Shown in pieces: positions 15,876 to 27,318 of a stretch of 64,000 nucleotides of DNA (positions are counted from its first letter, which is position 1; each line of letters starts with the position of its first letter). The position numbers and the translations under genes were made by a program. Under the pieces are notes generated by a model, which saw only the letters and a program-made list of their open reading frames with translations, made no database searches and was not told the DNA's origin. The DNA is from Curtobacterium pusillum (lineage in GTDB: Bacteria > Actinomycetota > Actinomycetes > Actinomycetales > Microbacteriaceae), in assembly GCA_002025645.1 (NCBI GenBank), contig CP018783.1:3596001-3660000 (forward strand), read 5' to 3'.

Positions 15876-16606
15876 TTGGAGGCGCTCCGGCGACGCGTGT
15901 TCGCGACGGCGACGACCAGCGCGACCGCGCCGAGCACCAGGCCGCCGAGGCCGAGGAAGCGGCCGACCAGGTCGGGGTCTGCGGGCGTGGTCGACGCCGG
16001 GGAGGCGGCCTCGGTCGCTTCGGCGCCGTGGGAGCCGTGACCGTCCTCGTCGCCCGCGGTCTCGGCCGCGGTGAGGGTGATCGAGGGGGCCGGGTGCTCG
16101 GGCTCGGCTTCGCCGGCCTTCTGCTCCTGGTTCCACTCGACCGAGCCCTTCTCGCAGGTCTGCATCGCCGGGAACTCGACGAGGTCGCCCGCCTTGCCGT
16201 CCGGCAGCGAGAACGAGAGCGAGAAGGTGTCGCGCTCGTCGGCGGGGAGCGGGGTCTTCGCGGTGTAGACGACGCTCGTCACACGCTCGCCGGCATCCTC
16301 GGCGGACTCGTCGTCGGTGGCGGCCGAGGCGCTCGTGTAGGGCTCCGTCGTCTTCGTGATGGTCCAGTTCGGGTTCACCGTCGGCGTGACCTCGATGATC
16401 GACTCCGGCACCTCGAACGCGATCCGCGTGGTCGGGGAGCCGTCGCACCCGTGCGGCAGGGAGAACGTCGCGGTGGTGTACGAGTTCGCCGCGGTCGACG
16501 TGGCGGTGGCCGACACGTGCGCGCTGGCGACACCCGCGGTGCCGAGGACGATCAGAGCGGTGACGCCGAGGGTCGCGGTGCCGACGACGGCGAGACGCTT
16601 GGGCAT
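15872..16606 (-). CDS. YcnI-family copper-binding membrane protein (DUF1775)
   Basis: The 244-aa protein has a signal peptide ending ASA and then HVSATATST, the mature N-terminal His that binds Cu(II) in YcnI. The DUF1775 domain follows (TATFSLPHGCDGSPTTRIAFEVPE), then an acidic/His linker (EDGHGSHGAEATEA) and a C-terminal helix. YcnI and CopC next to each other are a recurring copper module. A palindrome upstream (16631-16643) is its probable operator. Confidence 0.9.
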   Translation of the reverse strand: MPKRLAVVGTATLGVTALIVLGTAGVASAHVSATATSTAANSYTTATFSLPHGCDGSPTTRIAFEVPESIIEVTPTVNPNWTITKTTEPYTSASAATDDESAEDAGERVTSVVYTAKTPLPADERDTFSLSFSLPDGKAGDLVEFPAMQTCEKGSVEWNQEQKAGEAEPEHPAPSITLTAAETAGDEDGHGSHGAEATEAASPASTTPADPDLVGRFLGLGGLVLGAVALVVAVANTRRRSASK

Positions 16607-16630
16607 GGGGTTCCTTCCGGAGCTGCAGTT

Positions 16631-16643
16631 CTACAAGTTGTAG
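16631..16643 (-). promoter_or_regulatory. Candidate operator of the ycnI-copC pair
   Basis: CTACAAGTTGTAG is an inverted repeat (CTACAA/TTGTAG, one central base) 25 bases upstream of the ycnI start. Its ACA...TGT core resembles sites of the BlaI/MecI/CopY winged-helix repressors, some of which control copper genes. No such regulator is in the window, so the assignment is inference. Confidence 0.45.
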
Positions 16644-16799
16644 AGAAGTCGTGGACACGGTAGCAGGATCGAACGCCCTGGGCGAACGCGCCTGGTGAAA
16701 CCGGCTCGGCGTCGCGGCCGGTGTCACCGGTTGCGATTAGGCTCGTCCACAGTCGGGCAGGTCATCGGCCTGCCTCGGTCAACCAGGGAGGGCACCGAC

Positions 16800-18080
<1,281 letters not shown>

Positions 18081-18091
18081 GCCACCCCACG

Positions 18092-18128
18092 CGAAGGGCC
18101 CGCACCGTCTGTCGGTGCGGGCCCTTCG
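18092..18128 (+). terminator. Terminator of clpX
   Basis: CGAAGGGCCCGCACCG (18092-18107) pairs with its complement ending at 18128 around a five-base loop, 11 bases after the stop. Confidence 0.85.
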
Positions 18129-18179
18129 TCGTCGGGGCGGTCGGTGCGGCCCGCGGTTCGACGCCTGGTTCTTCCCATG

Positions 18180-18261
18180 ACGGCTGCGATGGAAGGTGAG
18201 ATCGGGCGTACCTGGTCGGAACTTCCGACCAGGTACGCCCGATTCGACCAGGTACGCCCGG
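18180..18261. repeat. Palindromic repeat, GGGCGTACCTGGTCG family, copy 1
   Basis: Perfect 16-bp arms (18204-18219 and 18225-18240) around AACTT, followed by a third half-copy (CGACCAGGTACGCCCG). The flank TGCGATGGAAGGTGAG recurs, inverted, in copies 2 and 3, so the mobile or duplicated unit is larger than the hairpin. It lies between clpX and the convergent peptidase. Confidence 0.75.
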
Positions 18262-18295
18262 AAGCGCCCGCTCCCGCGCCGGCGCCGCCCCGGCG

Positions 18296-20323
18296 CTACT
18301 CCAGCCCGCGGCGGCGCAGCAGCGGCCCCACCTCGGCGTCACGCCCGCGGAAGTCGCGGTAGGCCTCGAGGGGGTCCTTCGCCCCGCCGACGCCGAGCAA
18401 CTTCTCCGCGAAGCGCGCCCCGGCTTCCCGCGACAACCCGCCGTTCTCACGGAACCACTCCACCGTGTCCGCGTCGAGCACCTCGGACCAGATGTACCCG
18501 TAGTACCCGGCGTCGTACCCGCCGGAGAACGTGTGGGCGAAGTACGTCGACGAGTAGCGCGGCGGGACGGCCTCGACGGCGATGCCGGCGTCCTGCAGCG
18601 CCTGACGTTCGAACGCCTCGACGTCCGTGACGTCTGCGGCGTCAGCGGCGGAGAGCAGGTGCCACGCCTGGTCGAGCAGCGCGGCGGCGAGGTACTCGGT
18701 GGTCGCGAAGCCCTCGTTGAACCCGGCCGAGTCGCTCAGCCCGAGCACGAGCTCCGGGGGCAGGGGAGCGCCGGTCTCGTGGTGCTTCGCGTAGTTCGCC
18801 AGCACGGACGGCCACGACACCCACATCTCGTTCACCTGGCTCGGGAACTCGACGAAGTCGCGCTCGACGTTCGTGCCGGAGAACCGCGGGTACGTCGTCC
18901 GCGCGATGAGGCCGTGCAGCGCGTGCCCGAACTCGTGGAAGAGCGTCTCGACCTCGTCCTGGATGAGGAGCGTGGGTGAGCCAGCCGCGGGCTTCGCCAC
19001 GTTGAGGTTGTTCACGACGACGGGCAGTGTGCCGAGCAACGCGGACTGCTCGACGACGGGGTTCATCCACGCGCCGCCGCGCTTGCCGTCCCGCGTGTAC
19101 AGGTCGAGCAGGTAGAGGCCGACCTCCTCGCCGGAAGCCCCGTGCACCTCGAAGACCCGGACCTCGTCGTTGTAGCCGTGCAGGTCCGGGCGCTCGGTGA
19201 AGGTCAGGCCGTAGAGCTCGCCGGCTGCGTGGAAGACGCCGTCCCGCAGGACCCGGTCCGCCTCGAAGTACGGACGGAGTGCCGAGCTGTCGGCGGCGAA
19301 CTGCTCGCCGCGCAGGATCTCGGTGGCGTACGCCCAGTCCCAGGCCTCGACGTCGAAGCCGACGGTGCGGGAGCGGACGGCTCGTTCGTCGTCCGCGTTC
19401 GCCGCCGCTGCCGGCACGAGCGAGGACAGCAGTCCCTCGACGGCTCCGGGCGTCTTCGCGGTCTCGTCCGCGGTGACCACGGCGGCGTGGTTCGGGAAGC
19501 CGAGGAGCTCGGCCCGCTCGGCGCGGAGCCGCACGATGCGGAGCAGGACCTCGCGGTTGTCGTGCTCGTTGCCGCGGCGGCCGCGGGACTGCGAGGCGCG
19601 CATGATCCGCTCGCGCAGGCCGCGGTTCGCCAGCGACGACAGCCACGGGTGCCCGGTGTAGAGGGGGAGCGTGATGAGCCACCCCTCGAGGCCACGATCG
19701 GCGGCGGCCCCGGCTGCGGCGGACTTCGCGCCGTCGTCGAGGCCCTCGAGCTCGGTCTCGTCGGTCACGTGCACCGCGAGGTCGTTCGTGTCCTCGAGCA
19801 GGTTCCGCTCGAACGTCGTCGTGAGGGTCGAGAGCTCCTGGTTGATCGCCGTCAGGCGCTCCTTGCCGGCGTCGTCGAGCCCGGCACCGGCCAACGTCAT
19901 CTCGGTGAGCGTCCGCTCGACCAGGCGGCGGTCCTCGTCGGTGAGGTCGGTCCGGTCGCCGAGTGCGTCGTGCACCGCGCGCACCCGGGCGTACAGCCGG
20001 CTGTCGAGGGTGATCGCGTCGCGGTGGGCAGCGAGGAGCGGCGAGACTTCGGCCTCGAGGTCGTGCAGCTCCGACGTGGAGTCCGCCGACGACAGCGTGA
20101 AGAACACGTGGCTGACGCGGGCGAGTCGCTGCCCGGTGCGCTCGAGTGCCACGAGGGTGTTCTCGAAGGTCGGGGTCTCGGTCGAGGCGGCGATCGCCTC
20201 GACCTCGGCGCGCTGCTCGGCCAGGCCCGCGTCGAAGGCGGGGCGGTAGTGCTCGAGCCGCACGTCGCGGAACGGGGGGAGGGCGTAGGGGAGGGTGCTC
20301 GGTTCATCGAACGGGGTTGCCAT
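18296..20323 (-). CDS. M3-family zinc oligopeptidase (Dcp/OpdA-like)
   Basis: The 675-aa cytosolic enzyme has a long helical N-terminal region, then the zinc motif HEFGH in ETLFHEFGHALHGLI followed by the downstream Glu region (EFPSQVNEMWVSWP), and a C-terminal GGYDAGYYGYIWSEVLDAD block that shapes the active site in M3 peptidases. It degrades short peptides released by proteases such as ClpP. I chose the ATG at 20323; a GTG three codons upstream is also in frame. The start codon sits in the palindrome GGTTGCCATGGCAACC. Confidence 0.93.
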   Translation of the reverse strand: MATPFDEPSTLPYALPPFRDVRLEHYRPAFDAGLAEQRAEVEAIAASTETPTFENTLVALERTGQRLARVSHVFFTLSSADSTSELHDLEAEVSPLLAAHRDAITLDSRLYARVRAVHDALGDRTDLTDEDRRLVERTLTEMTLAGAGLDDAGKERLTAINQELSTLTTTFERNLLEDTNDLAVHVTDETELEGLDDGAKSAAAGAAADRGLEGWLITLPLYTGHPWLSSLANRGLRERIMRASQSRGRRGNEHDNREVLLRIVRLRAERAELLGFPNHAAVVTADETAKTPGAVEGLLSSLVPAAAANADDERAVRSRTVGFDVEAWDWAYATEILRGEQFAADSSALRPYFEADRVLRDGVFHAAGELYGLTFTERPDLHGYNDEVRVFEVHGASGEEVGLYLLDLYTRDGKRGGAWMNPVVEQSALLGTLPVVVNNLNVAKPAAGSPTLLIQDEVETLFHEFGHALHGLIARTTYPRFSGTNVERDFVEFPSQVNEMWVSWPSVLANYAKHHETGAPLPPELVLGLSDSAGFNEGFATTEYLAAALLDQAWHLLSAADAADVTDVEAFERQALQDAGIAVEAVPPRYSSTYFAHTFSGGYDAGYYGYIWSEVLDADTVEWFRENGGLSREAGARFAEKLLGVGGAKDPLEAYRDFRGRDAEVGPLLRRRGLE

Positions 20324-20364
20324 GGCAACCACCCTACGGACGGGAGGCCCGTGGCGGCCCCGCC

Positions 20365-20376
20365 CCGCGCCTCCAG
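20365..20376. repeat. Dispersed element copy, tetR-peptidase spacer
   Basis: CCGCGCCTCCAG lies between inverted GTGGCGG (20351-20357) and CCGCCAC (20378-20384), forming a small stem-loop downstream of the tetR stop on the minus strand. Confidence 0.6.
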
Positions 20377-20395
20377 TCCGCCACCCGGTCGCGTC

Positions 20396-21948
<1,553 letters not shown>

Positions 21949-21975
21949 CGCGCGCAGGGTCGGAAACGGCCACAT

Positions 21976-22030
21976 CGTGAGCAGAAATGGTCGGGTTCCC
22001 CAGCGGGACCCGACCATGTCTGCTCACGAA
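21976..22030. terminator. Long inverted repeat between convergent genes
   Basis: TCGTGAGCAGA-A-ATGGTCGGGT is mirrored by ACCCGACCAT-G-TCTGCTCACGA with a ten-base loop and one mismatch. It sits 28 bases after the hydrolase and 24 before the convergent 83-aa gene's stop, so it can end both transcripts. It is unlike the CGAAGG-type terminators. Confidence 0.65.
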
Positions 22031-22053
22031 GCGACGCGCGACGGACCCGGCGC

Positions 22054-22305
22054 TCAGTCCTCTTCAGCCGCGTCGTCGGGGTTCGTGACCTGGGCGTGCC
22101 CGGCGTCGTCGAGGTGGATCGACGTGCCGTCGTCGAGCGCGACCATCGGCTTGCCCTCGAGGAAGGTCAGGGTCCAGCCCCACCCCGCCGTGTCGACGGA
22201 CTCCGACGCGAGCTCGTCCTCGACCCCGCGCACGGCGACGATCATCGCCTCGGGGAGTTGCCCGGGTGCCTCGGCACCCACGTTCCAGCGTCTGCCCAAC
22301 TGCAT
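22054..22305 (-). CDS. Hypothetical acidic protein (83 aa)
   Basis: The protein begins MQLGRRWNVGAEAPGQLPEA and ends in a run of acidic residues (NPDDAAEED). It reads as one small beta-rich domain (WTLTFLEGKPMVALDDGTSIHLDD). The ATG at 22305 has GGAGG eight bases upstream, and that ribosome site is entirely within a dispersed-element copy (CTGGAGGCACGG). It lies 41 bases downstream of the valS stop on the same strand. No family recognised; an acidic, actinobacteria-restricted protein near valS. Confidence 0.7.
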   Translation of the reverse strand: MQLGRRWNVGAEAPGQLPEAMIVAVRGVEDELASESVDTAGWGWTLTFLEGKPMVALDDGTSIHLDDAGHAQVTNPDDAAEED

Positions 22306-22318
22306 CCGTGCCTCCAGT
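22306..22318 (-). promoter_or_regulatory. Dispersed element acting as ribosome binding site
   Basis: On the minus strand GACTGGAGGCACGG runs directly into the ATG of the 83-aa gene. Its GGAGG core is at Shine-Dalgarno distance (six bases, CACGG plus C). Confidence 0.6.
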
Positions 22319-22346
22319 CCGTCTGCCGACCCGGTCGCGACCGCGA

Positions 22347-24941
22347 CTACGCCTGCTGCTCAGCCAACTCGATCTCGGTCACCGCGAGCTCCGCGCCGTC
22401 CGTGAACGACAGGTTCTCGATGCGGCCGACGGCCGCCAGGTCGACCGCCGCGCGCTCGATGAGCGCCCGCGTCTCGGCCGGGGCCGCGACGACGGCATGC
22501 GTCACGGGCGTCTTCTGGGACGCCTTCGCCGCAGTCTTCGCCCCGCGGATGCCGATGAGCGCCTGCCCGACGGCGGCCAGCAGCCCCGTCGGCTCGGCCT
22601 GGGCGGGCAGCTCGGCCACGGTCGGCCAGGAGGCGCGGTGCACGCTGGTCTCGTGGGTCCAGGCCCACACTTCCTCCGTCGCGAACGGGATGAACGGTGC
22701 GAGCAGGCGGAGCAGTGCGTCGATCGCGGCGCGCAGCGCGAGGACCGCGCTCGCCTGCGTCTCGTGCGTCGACTCGGTCGCGGTGCCGTACGCGCGCTCC
22801 TTGACGAGCTCGAGGTAGTCGTCGCAGAAGGTCCAGAAGAAGCGCTCGATGACCTCGAGTGCGCGGGCGTGGTCGAAGCCGTCGAACGCCGTGGTCGCCT
22901 GCTCGATGACCGAACCGAGCTCGGCGAGCATGTCGACGTCGAGCGGTTCGGTGACGCTCGTGGCGCCCTCGGGCAGCGGGAACCCGTAGACGAACTTCGC
23001 GGCGTTGAGCACCTTGATCGCCAGACGACGGCCGACCTTGATCTGCTTCGGGTTCTGCGGGTCGAACGCCGCGTCGGTGCCGAGCTTCGACGAGGCCGCC
23101 CAGTAGCGGACCGCGTCGGCGCCGTGCTGCTCGAGGATCGACAGCGGCGTGACGACGTTGCCCTTGGACTTCGACATCTTCTTGCGGTCCGGGTCCACGA
23201 TGAACCCGGAGATGCTCGCGTGCTTCCACGGCACCGTGTCGGCCTCGAGCTGGCTGCGGAGCACCGTCGTGAAGAGCCACGTGCGGATGATGTCCTGTGC
23301 CTGCGGACGGACGTCGTACGGGTACACGAGGTCGTATAGCGCCGGGTCGGTCTCCCACTTGCCCGCGAGCTGCGGGGTGAGGGACGAGGTGGCCCAGGTG
23401 TCCATCACGTCGAGCTCACCCTGGAACCCGCCGGCGACGCCGCGCTGGTCCTCGGTGTAGCCCGGGGCCGGCTCGGACGCCGGGTCGACGGGCAGCTGGG
23501 CCTCGGTCGGCACGATCGGCTGGTCGAACACCGGGTTGCCGTCGCCGTCGAGCGGGTACCAGACCGGCAGGGGCACGCCGAAGAAGCGCTGGCGCGAGAT
23601 GAGCCAGTCGCCGGACAGGCCACCGACCCAGTTGTCGTAGCGGACGCGCATGAAGTCCGGGTGGAAGGCGATCTCCTCGCCGCGCTGCCGGAGCGTCGCC
23701 TTGAGCTGCTCGTCGCGCGCACCGTTCACGATGTACCACTGACGGGTCGAGACGATCTCGAGCGGCTTGTCGCCCTTCTCGAAGAACTTCACCGGGTGCT
23801 GGATCGTCTTGACGTCGCCGACCAGGTCACCGGACTCGGTCAGGGCGTCCACGACGACCTTCTTCGCCGAGAACACGGTCTTGCCGGCCATCTCGGCGTA
23901 GAGCGCCTTGCCGCCGTCGGACTCGATCCAGGCCGGCTCGTCGGAACGGACGCGGCCGTCGAACCCGATGATCGCCCGGTTCGGCAGCTGCAGCTCGCGC
24001 CACCACACGACGTCGGTGGTGTCACCGAACGTGCAGACCATCGCGATGCCGGCGCCCTTGTCCTTCTGCGCGAGGTGGTGTGCGAGCACCGGGACCTCGA
24101 CGTCGAACAGGGGGGAGCGGACCGTGGTGCCGAAGAGGTCCTGGAAGCGCTCGTCGTCCGGGTGCGCGACGAGCGCCACGCACGCGGGGAGGAGCTCCGG
24201 GCGGGTGGTCTGGATGACGATGTCGCCCGTGCCGTCGGACTTGTGGAACGCGATGCCGTGGTACGCGCCCGGCATCTCCTTGTCCTCGAGCTCGGCCTGG
24301 GCCACCGCGGTGCGGAACGTGACGTCCCAGAGCGTCGGGGCGTCGGCCTGGTAGGCCTCGCCGCGCTCGAGGTTCCGGAGGAAGGCGCGCTGGGCGCTCG
24401 CGCGGGAGGTGTCGTCGATCGTGCGGTACGACTGCGTCCAGTCCACGGACAGGCCGAGCGTGCGGAAGAGGTGCTCGAACTGCTGCTCGTCCTGCACCGT
24501 CAGGCGCTCGCACAGCTCGATGAAGTTGCGGCGCGAGACCGGGATCTGGTCGGCGGCCTTGCTCGACTTGTTGTCGCCGCCCTCGAACGGCGGCACGAAG
24601 GTCGCGTCGTAGGGGAGCTGCGGGTCGCAACGGACGCCGTAGTAGTTCTGCACGCGTCGCTCGGTGGGGAGACCGTTGTCGTCCCAGCCCATCGGGTAGA
24701 AGACGTGCTTGCCACGCATGCGCTCGTACCGGGCCTTGAGGTCGGTGTGCGTGTACGAGAACACGTGCCCGATGTGCAGCGAACCGGAGGCGGTCGGCGG
24801 CGGGGTGTCGATCGAGTAGACGTTGCTGCGGTCACTGGCGCCGTCGCGGTCGAAGCGGTAGGTGCCGTCCTGCTCCCACACGGGGCCCCAGACGTCTTCG
24901 AGACCGTCCACCGTGGGCTTCTCGGGCATGGGCTTCGTCAT
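22347..24941 (-). CDS. valS: Valyl-tRNA synthetase
   Basis: The 864-aa class I synthetase has the HIGH signature in GSLHIGHVFSYTH, a CP1 editing domain (FGDTTDVVWWRE region), and KMSKS in RKKMSKSKGNVVTPLS. The anticodon-binding domain follows; the usual long C-terminal coiled coil is very short or absent here. The ATG at 24941 (MTKPMPEKPTVDGLEDVWGP) is chosen over farther upstream codons because the conserved N-terminus starts there. No T-box is visible upstream, unlike ileS in this window. Confidence 0.96.
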   Translation of the reverse strand: MTKPMPEKPTVDGLEDVWGPVWEQDGTYRFDRDGASDRSNVYSIDTPPPTASGSLHIGHVFSYTHTDLKARYERMRGKHVFYPMGWDDNGLPTERRVQNYYGVRCDPQLPYDATFVPPFEGGDNKSSKAADQIPVSRRNFIELCERLTVQDEQQFEHLFRTLGLSVDWTQSYRTIDDTSRASAQRAFLRNLERGEAYQADAPTLWDVTFRTAVAQAELEDKEMPGAYHGIAFHKSDGTGDIVIQTTRPELLPACVALVAHPDDERFQDLFGTTVRSPLFDVEVPVLAHHLAQKDKGAGIAMVCTFGDTTDVVWWRELQLPNRAIIGFDGRVRSDEPAWIESDGGKALYAEMAGKTVFSAKKVVVDALTESGDLVGDVKTIQHPVKFFEKGDKPLEIVSTRQWYIVNGARDEQLKATLRQRGEEIAFHPDFMRVRYDNWVGGLSGDWLISRQRFFGVPLPVWYPLDGDGNPVFDQPIVPTEAQLPVDPASEPAPGYTEDQRGVAGGFQGELDVMDTWATSSLTPQLAGKWETDPALYDLVYPYDVRPQAQDIIRTWLFTTVLRSQLEADTVPWKHASISGFIVDPDRKKMSKSKGNVVTPLSILEQHGADAVRYWAASSKLGTDAAFDPQNPKQIKVGRRLAIKVLNAAKFVYGFPLPEGATSVTEPLDVDMLAELGSVIEQATTAFDGFDHARALEVIERFFWTFCDDYLELVKERAYGTATESTHETQASAVLALRAAIDALLRLLAPFIPFATEEVWAWTHETSVHRASWPTVAELPAQAEPTGLLAAVGQALIGIRGAKTAAKASQKTPVTHAVVAAPAETRALIERAAVDLAAVGRIENLSFTDGAELAVTEIELAEQQA

Positions 24942-25229
24942 GGCGGCCTTCCGTTCCGTGCGGTGCTGCGACCGCTCTGTGCGGCACCGAGTCCGTGATG
25001 AGGTGCCTGAGTGTGCGCGCGTGCTGCGCGGTGTACCCCAGGCTACCCGCTCTTCTCCAGGTCCCCGGCGTTCACTCCGCTCCGGGCGCATCACACCTGA
25101 TATTCCGTTGCGCCCGCGCGTCTGATAGTCTCTCGGAGTTTGTTCGGCGGGCGGTCCTGGGCTCGCGAGCCGCAGTGTTGCCGTCCGTCGGATGCCCGAA
25201 GGAAAGACTCAGCACTACCGGAGGACGAT

Positions 25230-26819
25230 TTGCCGACGAACAACCCGACGGAGTCCCACAAGGGACACCCCGTCAAGCCCGTGCGGAGCAAGGCCCAGGC
25301 CAAGCGCGCCCGCCGCAAGCTGACCGAGGACGACGTCACCGTCGTCGAGGAGTCGCTGCTCAAGCGCGCGGTCGCCGCCGCTGCGCTCGGCAACGCCATG
25401 GAGTGGTTCGACTTCGGCATCTTCGCGTACCTGACGGTCACGATCTCGCAGGTGTTCCTGCCGCAGGGCGACCCCGCGGCGAACATCGTCGCGACGTTCG
25501 GCTTCTTCGCGGCCGCGTTCATCGTCCGCCCGATCGGCGGTGCCGTCTTCGGCCCGATCGGCGACAAGATCGGCCGGCAGAAGGTCCTCGCGCTGACGAT
25601 GATCCTGATGGCCGCCGGCACGCTCATGATCGGCCTGATCCCGTCGTACGACTCGATCGGCTTCTGGGCGCCCATCCTGCTGCTCGTCGCCCGCTTCGTG
25701 CAGGGCTTCTCGACCGGCGGTGAGTACGGCGGCGCCGCGACCTTCATCGCCGAGTACTCGCCGGACAAGCGCCGCGGGTTCATGGGCTCGTGGCTCGAGT
25801 TCGGCACCCTCGCCGGCTACGTGCTCGGTGCCTCGATCGTCACCGGCCTGCAGTTCGGTCTCTCCGAGGACGCCCTGCTCAGCTGGGGCTGGCGCATCCC
25901 GTTCATCATCGCCGGCCCGCTCGGGCTCATCGGCCTCTACCTGCGCCTCAAGCTGGAGGAGACCCCGGCGTTCCAGAAGCAGCAGGAGCAGGCGGCCGAG
26001 CGCGAGTCGCAGAAGACGCCGTTCCTCAAGCTCTTCGCCGAGAACTGGCGCTCGCTCATCATCTGCATCGGCCTGGTCCTCGTGTTCAACGTGACCGACT
26101 ACATGCTCCTGTCGTACATGCCGACCTACCTCGAGCAGAACCTCGGGCAGAACGCCACGTTCGGCCTCATCCTGATCGTCGTCGTGATGCTGCTCATGAT
26201 GGTGGTCATCACGTTCGGTGGGCGGCTCTCCGACCGGTTCGGTCGTCGACCCGTGCTCGCCGCGGGCTGCATCGGCTTCATCCTGCTGTCCTGGCCGGCG
26301 CTCAAGCTCGTCCAGACCGGCACCGGTCTCGGGGTGTTCGCTGGCCTGCTCATCCTCGGTGTCGTCCTCGTGACGTTCACCTCGACGATGCCCTCGACGC
26401 TCCCCGCGCTCTTCCCGACGATCATCCGGTACGGCGCCCTCGCGATCGCGTTCAACGTGTCGGTGTCGCTCTTCGGCGGCACGACCCCGCTCGCGACCTC
26501 GGCGCTCATCAACGCCGCGAAGGACCACGGGTTCGGCTGGGCCGAGGACATCCCGGCGTTCTACCTGATGCTCGCCGCCGTGATCGGCCTGGTCGCTGTG
26601 TACTTCACGAAGGAGACCGCCGCCACGCCGCTCATGGGCTCCGGCCCGACGGTCGGTTCGGAAGACGAGGTCGCCGAGGTCATCGCGGACTACAACGACG
26701 AGTCGTCCGAGTTCGCGCAGTCCGACTGGGCGAAGGAGTTCGCGACGAGTGAGATCCCGATCATCTCGGGTGACGCGCCGTCGTCGGGTGACGAGAAGAA
26801 GGAGCCCGCGGGCTCGTAG
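25230..26819 (+). CDS. MFS transporter, metabolite:H+ symporter (ProP-like)
   Basis: The TTG at 25230 follows GGAGG by five bases and fits better than upstream codons. The 529-aa protein has a 45-residue charged N-terminus, then about 12 helices with NAMEWFDFGIFAYL and GPIGDKIGRQK, the MHS-family signatures also seen in ProP, ShiA and KgtP, and GGEYGGAATFIAEYSPDKRRG. The C-terminal tail of about 60 residues is strongly acidic (EDEVAEVIADYNDE). It imports an osmolyte or organic acid; which one cannot be decided. Confidence 0.93.
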   Translation: MPTNNPTESHKGHPVKPVRSKAQAKRARRKLTEDDVTVVEESLLKRAVAAAALGNAMEWFDFGIFAYLTVTISQVFLPQGDPAANIVATFGFFAAAFIVRPIGGAVFGPIGDKIGRQKVLALTMILMAAGTLMIGLIPSYDSIGFWAPILLLVARFVQGFSTGGEYGGAATFIAEYSPDKRRGFMGSWLEFGTLAGYVLGASIVTGLQFGLSEDALLSWGWRIPFIIAGPLGLIGLYLRLKLEETPAFQKQQEQAAERESQKTPFLKLFAENWRSLIICIGLVLVFNVTDYMLLSYMPTYLEQNLGQNATFGLILIVVVMLLMMVVITFGGRLSDRFGRRPVLAAGCIGFILLSWPALKLVQTGTGLGVFAGLLILGVVLVTFTSTMPSTLPALFPTIIRYGALAIAFNVSVSLFGGTTPLATSALINAAKDHGFGWAEDIPAFYLMLAAVIGLVAVYFTKETAATPLMGSGPTVGSEDEVAEVIADYNDESSEFAQSDWAKEFATSEIPIISGDAPSSGDEKKEPAGS

Positions 26820-27318
26820 TCGCTGCGCTCCGCGCCCCCAGGCCGCCGTGTCCTTTCGGGCGTACCTGGTCGTTCCGGGCGTACCTGGTCGATCCTTTCG
26901 GCCAGGTACGCCCGGTTTCGCTTTCCATCGCATCCGTTCTGGGAAACACCGGGCACCACGCGCCCCGCGCCCGGGGCGACCTGGTGGCGGTCGCACGGTG
27001 TGTGCCGGACCGGCACCGCGCCTCCAGGCCCGCGTGTCCTTCCGGGCGTACCTGCCCATTTCGGGCGTACCCGGTCGTTCCTCCCGACCGGGTACGCCCG
27101 TTTCCGCTTGCCATCGCACCCGTTCTGGGAAGGAACGGGCGAGCCACGGCCTGGAGGCACGGTGCGCGTCCGCCACGCACCGCACGGCGGGCCGTGGTCG
27201 CGTCCGGGGCCGTGCGTGCGTCCCGAGACTCGGCCCGGCCACGCTATTGCTCGCGCTCGGCGACAGTTCTCGCGCGCTGCGGCGCGAGAACTCTCGCTCA
27301 GCGCGAGACTCGGGGCTG
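26820..27318. repeat. 500-base repeat-filled spacer between convergent genes
   Basis: No gene is apparent. It holds two long copies of the GGGCGTACCTGGTCG palindromic family (26855-26945 and 27040-27137), which share about 85 bases including TTTCGCTTTCCATCGCA and CCGTTCTGGGAA. It also has dispersed elements at 26830-26843 (one mismatch), 27016-27030 and 27148-27162, and a perfect hairpin with arms AGTTCTCGCGC (27265-27275) and GCGCGAGAACT (27282-27292). Confidence 0.75.

Noticed and set aside
20315-20330. GGTTGCCATGGCAACC around the M3 peptidase start as an operator
   Set aside because: The tetR start has part of the same string by virtue of both proteins beginning MAT; this is likely coincidence.
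26820-27318. Possible CRISPR array because of closely spaced palindromic repeats
   Set aside because: Only two long copies about 100 bases apart plus unrelated elements; no regular repeat-spacer unit and no cas gene.
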